A stretch of 64,000 bases of DNA. It comes from Sequoia sempervirens (Eukaryota > Streptophyta > Pinopsida > Cupressales > Cupressaceae). The translations under genes and the position numbers were made by a program. This document shows, piece by piece, positions 57,159 through 64,000 of this stretch. The stretch lies in assembly GCA_007258455.2 (NCBI GenBank), contig VDFB02373365.1, positions 217,925,765 through 217,989,764 of the forward strand, given 5' to 3'. The notes beneath the pieces were generated by a model, which was given only the letters and a program-made list of their open reading frames with translations, was not told the origin of the DNA and ran no database searches. Each line of letters begins with the position of its first letter. The first letter of the stretch is position 1.

Positions 57159-58482
57159 AGGGAGAGAGGTTTGTCTATTTAACGAGTGATGGAGCTTCAA
57201 ATTTTTTCCCCTTGTTTGTCACTCATGTCCTACCTTATGTCTCTGGTCTTTCATGGTGTTGTAAAATTTTTAAGGGTTGGGGTTTTAGCTTTGCCTACAT
57301 GTAAAACCCTTGTGTTATTTTATGCCTTGTTCGAGTTCTATCTCGCTGTTACTTTTGGAGGGCTTTTAAAACATCTTATGTCCTATCGGTTTGTCTAGGC
57401 CTGGTCCCTTTAGTCTTAATTTTTTATCTCCTCCGTGGGTTTTATTTTCCTAAGTCCTGGTTGGCCCTATGTTTCACGATTTTAAAACAACTTATGTTGT
57501 TGTTTTCCATCCACCTAGTGATGTCCCCTTGTCCTTTAATAATTTTTTTATTAAGCAGAGGTATGAAATTCATGCTACCGTTGATCATTTTCCTTCAGAT
57601 ATCAACGGTTTCCTGCCATCCTGTGATTGGGAATTGTAGGATTGTGATAACACGAGCGGGTAACACATATTCTATCTGATGAAGCCGAAAGAATAAAGGA
57701 AATGCTTTCCAGCCTTAATACATTAAAGGGCAGGTCGCTAAAAGTGCTCTTAAGATGCACATGCTTCAAATCGACGGATATGTTATAATCTTGATGGAAA
57801 ATCTACTCGAGGGTTAACGATAAGGCTGGTGACTACGTTGAAGGAACAAGATCACTGATGTTCAAGATCAACGATTTCCTACCATCACGCGATCAGAAGT
57901 TGTAGTATTTCCATATTGCGGACGACCACCACGTGGACTTCCTTCATAGCATATGGTATGGTGGGCACCTTATTCCCATGTTGGTGATTATGTTAGCCTG
58001 TTTTGAAGGTGGTCATCAATGATTTGATCAAACTGAATATTCGACAGCTTGAATTTAAATCTGCATCAAATATAGTTGGAGTCATTCGTGCAGCCCGAAA
58101 TTGAGCTTTAATGGTGGATGAGACACTTCTTGGTGTGATTTGATCGACATAAAATCAATTTTCCTACTTTGTTTTTATCACAAAGCATTCAACTATTTTG
58201 TAGAGCAATTTCAAAGCCAGAGGTAGAATTGCATGTTTCTGCAGCCAGAATTTGGAATTTCTGCAGAAAAAGTCATGAGTTTATTTTCTATGCCTCCCAA
58301 TCATTCTGCACTTCAATTTGGGAAACGATTAGCTGTGTTTGTCAGTGAGTTTGTTGATAAACGTGTTAGGGCTATAGTTTAATTATAGATTGTGAGAAAT
58401 TGTAGTATTTTGTTCTGTAATTTCCTATCTTTGGTTAGTCCTAGCTACTTGAAACTGTGTAATGTTATAAAGAAGCCTTAGT
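57159..58482. other. No gene seen; between E5 gag and ORF-X2
   Basis: It should contain the E5 5' LTR and the leader of the ORF-X2 unit, but I find neither a clear PBS nor LTR ends. Two similar blocks lie 268 bases apart: 57,598-57,640 (ATCAACGGTTTCCTGCCATC) and 57,866-57,908 (ATCAACGATTTCCTACCATC). A TATAAAG at 58,466 lies only about 20 bases before the ORF-X2 ATG. Confidence 0.4.
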
Positions 58483-61400
58483 TTGTCTGAGATGGCACCA
58501 CCAAAGCAGCATTCTGGCCAAGTTGATTATTTAGAAAGAAACCTGTATGATGACTTCCTGGATCAATTTCCCTTGTCAATGAATGATAGGAGGAAGGGAT
58601 TAATTCTAATGCAAGGGAAAATCCTGGGGGAAGGGTTAATATACAATTTCTCTAACATCGTTGATGCTAGGGTTCCCCTCATAGGTTTGGAAATGTTTAG
58701 ATTATGGTACGGACAGAGGAATTTTCCTCACCCTTTTTCAAATGGATGGATGTATGTATGATATGGGGAAGCTGGTGGTACCAAATGTATTCCTTGATGT
58801 AGACATGCTTAGGGAAGTTGCTGCAAGATACGACCTTGTCACATGGGTAATCAGGGATAATAATGGAAAGGTTCTATTGAGAGTTAACAAAGAAGAGGTC
58901 CAACATATTTTTGACTTGAGTGAACCAAGTGAAGACTTGGTTCCTATCAATCTTGAGGAAATGAAACAGGAGTATGCAAAGTTGAAATCTCTTTTTAGAG
59001 CTAAGTTGCTTCCACCTCATCTGGCTAGGGTAGGAGGTTCACAGTTTCATATCATCCCCAGTGACCAAGAACCTTTCACATTAAATTGTTTTGCAAACCA
59101 TTTCCTGGGCACTTTCTATTCATTGTGTCAAATTTTGGGTTTCAGTCTTGGTGCAGTAATGCCCATTGCATACATGTTCATGGGGGTGCAAATACAAAAC
59201 TGTAACTTCTCTATGACCTATGACTTCGCTTCTTTCTTGGATGAAAGGATACATGAAGGGTTGTCAAAGTTGGAGAAGAATAATACCGACACTCAATTAT
59301 TTTGGTATTCTATGTTGATGCATATGTTTTTGTTTAAGAATGCTAACTTCTTTTCTGAGAAGATGAAATTAAGGCAATCGGTTGATGGAGACAGATTGCC
59401 AGTACAGATATGGGTTGCAGATTTATCTTGTAATAAGGAAAGCACTAGTTATGTGCAATTTGACAATTGTTTTGCTTCTAGATTAATAGCTAGATTGATG
59501 GTGAATGTACCTAGGATCCCTAAGGAATTATATGATTTCCTCAGGCCAAAGGAGAGGAAGCCAAAATTGAAATTTTACCATAACTGGAGTGACATTATCC
59601 CATACCCAGTCAGCACTATTTTGAGAATATATGGGTTTCAAGGAGCCCCTCATATACTACCATACAATGTGCCACCAAGAGTGGGGTTTGTAGAAGTTAT
59701 GTGGTAGATAGGTTGTATTCATGAGGACAACCTCAGTAGAAGGGGTAAGGGAACATTTTTCCTAGATTATACAGTGGTGTCTGATTTTGCATTCTCAAAG
59801 GGAGGCTAGATTCATTTTGATAAATTCTTTGATGATTACCATTTACGATGTGGTCCAAAGCAGCAACATGATATTAAGGGTTTCTTTGTTCTTTTTAGAC
59901 AAAGAATAAAAGCTAGAAATTTTTGCATGAGTTCAACTTCCCTGAAGACTTGATTAGAAATGAATTTTATTTGAATAGACATGAGTTGAACAAGGAGAAA
60001 TAGATAGGTTATAGTAAGCTACTAGATGTTGTACACTAAATGGATCCAAAATATGATCCACTATTGTAGTTCAGTCCCCACCATAAGAAAATTGATTTTC
60101 TGATGGGGAACTTCAAAGAGATTATGGGCACTTTGAGAACAAAAAAGGTAAATTTAGAATTGAGTCTGGGTGTACAAGAACAGGGTGCTAGACCAATTGA
60201 AACAAGGCTAGCATATCAGCCTATAGAAAGGTGGCCCATTTATAGGAGGAAAAAGGATAACAGCAATGATGAAGAAGAAGTGGACAAAAAAGGAAAAAAA
60301 ATTATGAAGGTTCCTCCACAACCAGGTACAAAATTCAAAGTGCCTGGGTCAATCAAAATTATTGATTTAGAATCATCACCGGAAGATAGTACCCCATCAC
60401 CACCATCTGGGCCAAGCCCTAAAAGGAAAAGAATTGATCAACCACAAGAGGATCTGATAGATGAAATCATTGTTACTAATCAAGACATTCAAGTTTGTAT
60501 GCCTTCCCCTCCTAGGCCAGCCGAATTGGTTTTATCTGATTTAGATATGAAATAAAAAGTGTATAGGATGCAAGAATGGAAGCATGCAGGGAGTTTCTAG
60601 ATGACAATACATTTGTAAAAACTTTTGTATTCTTGCAATTGGCATGGAGGATGAAATTTGAAGAATATCAAGACAAATGTAGGCAAAGAAGAGAACTAAG
60701 GCCTGATAGGTCAGACTATGAGAATGATGAGGAGGTAAAAGCTGAATTAATGGAAGAATTCAAGAAAATCACTCCTAAAGAAGGAAGAAAACTAGTGAGT
60801 CGGGCTAGTGTATTGATTTTTCCTGAATGAGACATTGTAGATGTTGTGGCCTTTAATGCTATTATGAAGTCCAAGCATCCCTTTCAAGATTCTGAAGAAG
60901 AAATCAAGTTAGCATTGCAAAACTCTGACTTCAGTGAAGAATATGAAACTTTAGCAATCTGGGCATTGGTCCCACAAGGAAGAAAACCAAATGTTTTTTA
61001 TATTAATCCAAATTTTTGAGGAGGATTAATAATAAAGAGAGCTTCAGAGACCTCAACCACCGAGGCCACTAATTTAACTATGAATGTGGTCAAATTGTCC
61101 CAAAACACTACTGAAAGGGAAGAAGCTAAAAGTAAGAGCTGAATGGAAAAATATAACCATTTGATTGATGAGTACAACAAGATGCAGCAGGAAAATGTTG
61201 AGTTGCAAACTGAGGTGGAAAGGTTCAGGTATAGACAGATTGGTGAGACATCAAGTGCTCCAAGAACCAGTAGATTACCTTCCATAGTAGGGTCAGTGCC
61301 TCCTGCTTCTCCAATTGTTTCCACACCAGGGTCTCCCAGTCAAAATCTTATCCTCACCCCTTCTTTAGAGGAAATTGATGAAGAAACAGAGTGCTCTGTT

Positions 61401-62135
61401 GATCCTACAAAGAAGAAGCTCTTGCAAAAAATTGATGAATTGCAAGCGTCATTAAAGGTAAATTAGGAGGGATCTCTTTTAAAGCAAAAGGAGATTGTTA
61501 CTACTATTTTAAGTCATTTAAATGAAAGGGTTGATAGTAAATTACTATCTATACATTATTTATATTCTTTGTTGTTAGATGCAATATAAAATATTGATAG
61601 GGATCAGGAGGTAGTGATACCAATAATTGAAAATTGGATCCCTAGGGCTAGTGATATGGATATCATGTATAAGGCCTCAAGGTTTGATATAAATAATAGG
61701 CCCCAATCATTAGAGCCTACTCATGTGTTAGAAAAATAATTGCAAGGTTTTCAGACCTTACTAGATGACTTGAGTAGGAAGATTAGGGAGTTAGTGAAGA
61801 ATTTCAATGATTGGGGTAACACATTGTTACCTGATATAATTGATAAGCAGGGGAAAATCAGGTCACTCCAACAATGCAAGGATCAAGCAAGTGAGGTCAT
61901 GAATGATCAAATTAATTCAATTTGTGATGACTCAGAATATGATTTGTTGGTGAGCTGTATGGATAAAATCATTAGTACCAACTCATTTTTGAAATCTTTT
62001 GAAAGGGATGCAAATCATGTAGCGGTAAAATACATACCTTATAATGCCAAGGTGGATGAGGTAATTAATTTTGAGTGGCCAACTGATGAAGAGTACTAGA
62101 AATGGGTAACTAAATATTTGAATGAGGAAGAGTAA
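58483..62135 (+). pseudogene. ORF-X2, unrecognised ~1,215-codon coding relic
   Basis: I do not recognise this protein. The probable start is MSEMAPPKQHSGQVDYLERN at 58,483 (or the second Met, codon 4). A frameshift near 58,745 leads into a 300-codon open stretch (58,742-59,707) with VPNVFLDVDMLREVAARYDL, FTLNCFANHFLGTFYSLCQI, and VSTILRIYGFQGAPHILPYN. Later parts are a Lys/Pro-rich basic-acidic middle (60,180-60,540, with SPKRKRIDQPQ), YEEYQDKCRQRRE-like helical text, a Ser/Pro segment (61,250-61,350), and a helical C-terminus (LLDDLSRKIRELVKNFNDWG) ending at 62,135. Three frames and about ten stops are involved. It matches ORF-X1 in order and length. No known retroelement enzyme motif is present. 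It is followed by a purine tract and an LTR candidate. Confidence 0.65.
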
Positions 62136-62144
62136 AAAGAGTGG
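62122..62144 (+). other. Purine-rich tract after ORF-X2
   Basis: GAGGAAGAGTAAAAAGAGTGG overlaps the end of ORF-X2 and lies 25 bases before the LTR candidate. It could serve as a polypurine tract. The matching place after ORF-X1 (4,712-4,730, minus AAGGATAAGGGAGGC) is also purine-rich. Confidence 0.4.
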
Positions 62145-62168
62145 ACTACTAACACATGGTAAATCAGA

Positions 62169-63315
62169 TGTTGCAGTTGCAATAGTTCCTGTTTTGTGTT
62201 GATGGCATTCTCAGCGTGGGTTTCTTGTGGTTTTTGTTGCATCAACATTCCTCAGCTGATATGATGAACAAGAATATTCTCCAAGGTGATGGCTATTGTA
62301 ACAATTTTTGGAATATCACCAGGTGCTCCAATTGGCTGGTGACATGTGTACTTTAAGGCCCGATGCTTGTTTTCTCCTTCATTTTCTATAAGAAGGATTT
62401 CAAGGCCAGAAGTACAGGTTAGCAAGTTAGATAATTTTTATTCGATTCTAGATGAAGTTGCAGAGAAAATTGTAAAGTTCGATGGTTTTATAGAAATGCA
62501 ATTTAGGTTTCAAGTCATTCTATAATAGGTTTTGAGTTCATGGGGATTTAATGTTGTATGACAGTACTAGCATTTGAGTTGAAATGATAAATTCAAGCTC
62601 ATGTCTCTCCATTGTACATGCATATCTAAACTTTGAATGAAATAACTAAGGGTTGTTTTATCCATCTCACTATTGTGGTGTGTATGATTATATTTTATCT
62701 TTAATTCAAGGAATTAATTAAAATGCTTAAATGGGATTATAGATGGATATGTTTTGTATAAGGATTTGATAAGTAATACTGGGTTAGAATGCATACTGAT
62801 GAAATTGTAATGCAATATTGTTAGGGATCTTATATGTCATGTATTAAATCTGTCGTAAACCTTTAGATGCTTATAATTTGACTCCTACAATGGATGTATG
62901 GCACTGATCTAAGTTGTACTTATTCATGTAGCTTAGTATTTGTTTGTCTTTGCCTAGAGCTTGCTACAAATTGCAAATCAATGACTATCTTAAACAATGG
63001 ATTGTGTTTAGTTATCTCATACTCCAGATAGTTGATATTGTCTATGAACAACCAATTCTAGTGGATATTATCTTATCGTGTTGAGATATTAAGTGAGATT
63101 ATCTGCTATTGTTAATGTCATTTATAATAATGGTGCAAAGGTTGTAAACACATTAAGGGATCACCCTCCCGGATTTTGTAGAGCCCGAAGTGTAGGAGGC
63201 TTTTTAAAGTCCTTATCAGTTGTTCTAGGTCCTTCGAGCTGCCTTTGATTGGAATTGGCAATTCCATAGGTAGATTAGAAAACAAACCTAGTTACATTGT
63301 AAAGAAGAACCAACA
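62169..63315 (+). repeat. LTR (candidate) after ORF-X2
   Basis: It starts TGTTGC and ends CCAACA, so the terminal five bases TGTTG/CAACA are inverted repeats, and it is followed after AAA by a primer-binding site. It is 1,147 bases long, against about 1,050-1,090 for the LTR after ORF-X1. No second copy is in the window. Confidence 0.55.
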
Positions 63316-63318
63316 AAA

Positions 63319-63336
63319 TGGCGACTCTACTGGGGA
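63319..63336 (+). other. Primer-binding site
   Basis: TGGCGACTCTACTGGGGA, 3 bases after the LTR end. From memory, this is the type of site used by Ogre/Tat elements of plants; the tRNA match has not been checked. Confidence 0.7.
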
Positions 63337-64000
63337 GCTAATTTTAAAATATTTCTTGTTAGTGTGTCGGTTGTGCATTTTGCATAGAGTTTTCATAATA
63401 TTTCTGTGATTTGAAGGTTGAGCCTAGAATTCTATGTTAGGTTTTTCCACTTCTATTTTCATAAGAGTTAAAAGTATGTTGTAAAGCACTTTTTGTGTGT
63501 TGTTAGTACGATTTTCCAAAGGTTTTTATATTCTACCGCGTGTCTTTAGGTATTTGGTATTCGCAAGAAAATTGGGTGGTGACTTTGAAGTCTCTGCACC
63601 AGTGTGCATTTTATTGTGAAAGGTTTATTGTAAGTGGAAAAAACTTTTGGACAAGTACAAAGAATGAAGAACACTAGGTTATTCATGAAGAATCATCCAG
63701 AATAGAAATTAGAAGGTGAACTTCCCAAAGTGAAGAAGAAGGACTGGATAAAGAAAAGACCAAAATCTAGTAATGTTGCTCCCACATCATAGGACTCTGT
63801 ACACCAAGGTACAAATAAGCTTTTACACCCTATCCCTGAGAATATTGAAGAGGTGTCTAGGCATTCTGAGTCAGACAGTTGTGGATTTTTTTATTCATTA
63901 TTTTCTACACCGGTTCAAGAAGATGTGACATGTCAGAATAAAGGGCTTATTAGTATCAAATATGCTGAAAAGAGAAAAGGCAGGAGTAGAAGTTGAAGCC
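63337..64000 (+). pseudogene. Leader and start of a retroelement coding region, partial
   Basis: After a leader, a frame opens with MKNTRLFMKNHPE at 63,667. It continues with two stops as LPKVKKKDWIKKRPKSSNVA and FFYSLFSTPVQEDVTCQNKG to the window end. It is basic at first, then Ser/Glu-rich; no domain is visible yet. By position it is the first ORF (gag or an Ogre-type ORF1) of the element that owns the LTR and PBS to its left. Confidence 0.45.

Noticed and set aside
1..64000. CRISPR arrays, operons, tRNA and rRNA genes
   Set aside because: None seen. The only tRNA-like matches are short primer-binding sites, and repeats are LTRs or tandem arrays of plant type.

Overview
The window looks like intergenic DNA from a large plant genome, with a gymnosperm (conifer-like) genome as my best guess. 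The reasons are that almost everything is decayed LTR retrotransposon sequence of Ty3/gypsy type (Tat lineage and chromovirus) and Ty1/copia type, that elements are nested in one another and riddled with stops and frameshifts, and that the DNA is AT-rich. I see no intact host gene, tRNA, rRNA or CRISPR. The gymnosperm assignment is inference only.

Left part (1-10,080, minus strand): a degenerate gag-protease-RNase H reading frame with no reverse transcriptase, its primer-binding site (PBS) and an LTR with a TATA box. Abutting the LTR is a 3.6-kb unrecognised coding relic that I call ORF-X1. From about 10,081 to 21,950 lies a plus-strand Ty3 relic (acidic gag-like region, protease, G-patch) that is split by a complete non-autonomous 5.5-kb element (14,410-19,929: LTR, gag, protease, LTR). 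From 21,950 to 26,580 there is a minus-strand chromovirus integrase/chromodomain/RNase H relic. It is interrupted by a 787-bp DNA transposon with a 4-bp target duplication.

Middle (26,581-37,094): a chain of three related copia LTRs (C, B, A). Between A and B is an unknown ORF. A decayed copia polyprotein follows to the right of A. From 37,095 to 41,766 there is a plus-strand Athila/Tat-like gag-protease relic cut by a minus-strand LTR, and then a second copy (786 bp) of the same DNA transposon. A plant-mobile-domain relic lies near 42.8-43.9 kb. TATGATG-rich low-complexity DNA and an LTR-like regulatory region with a degenerate ~78-bp tandem array follow.

Right part (49,396-64,000): the best-preserved element is a minus-strand Tat-type gag-PR-G-patch-RT-RH-aRNH-INT polyprotein (57,158 to 49,396). 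Its reverse transcriptase and integrase both carry catalytic substitutions. The window ends with ORF-X2 (58,483-62,135, plus strand), a diverged homologue of ORF-X1 of nearly the same length. It is again followed by a ~1.1-kb LTR candidate, a PBS and the start of a coding region.

The most interesting items are the ORF-X family with its repeated ORF-X / LTR / PBS / coding-region order, the two-copy DNA transposon whose boundaries are proved by the reading frame it interrupts, and several RT-less gag-protease units.
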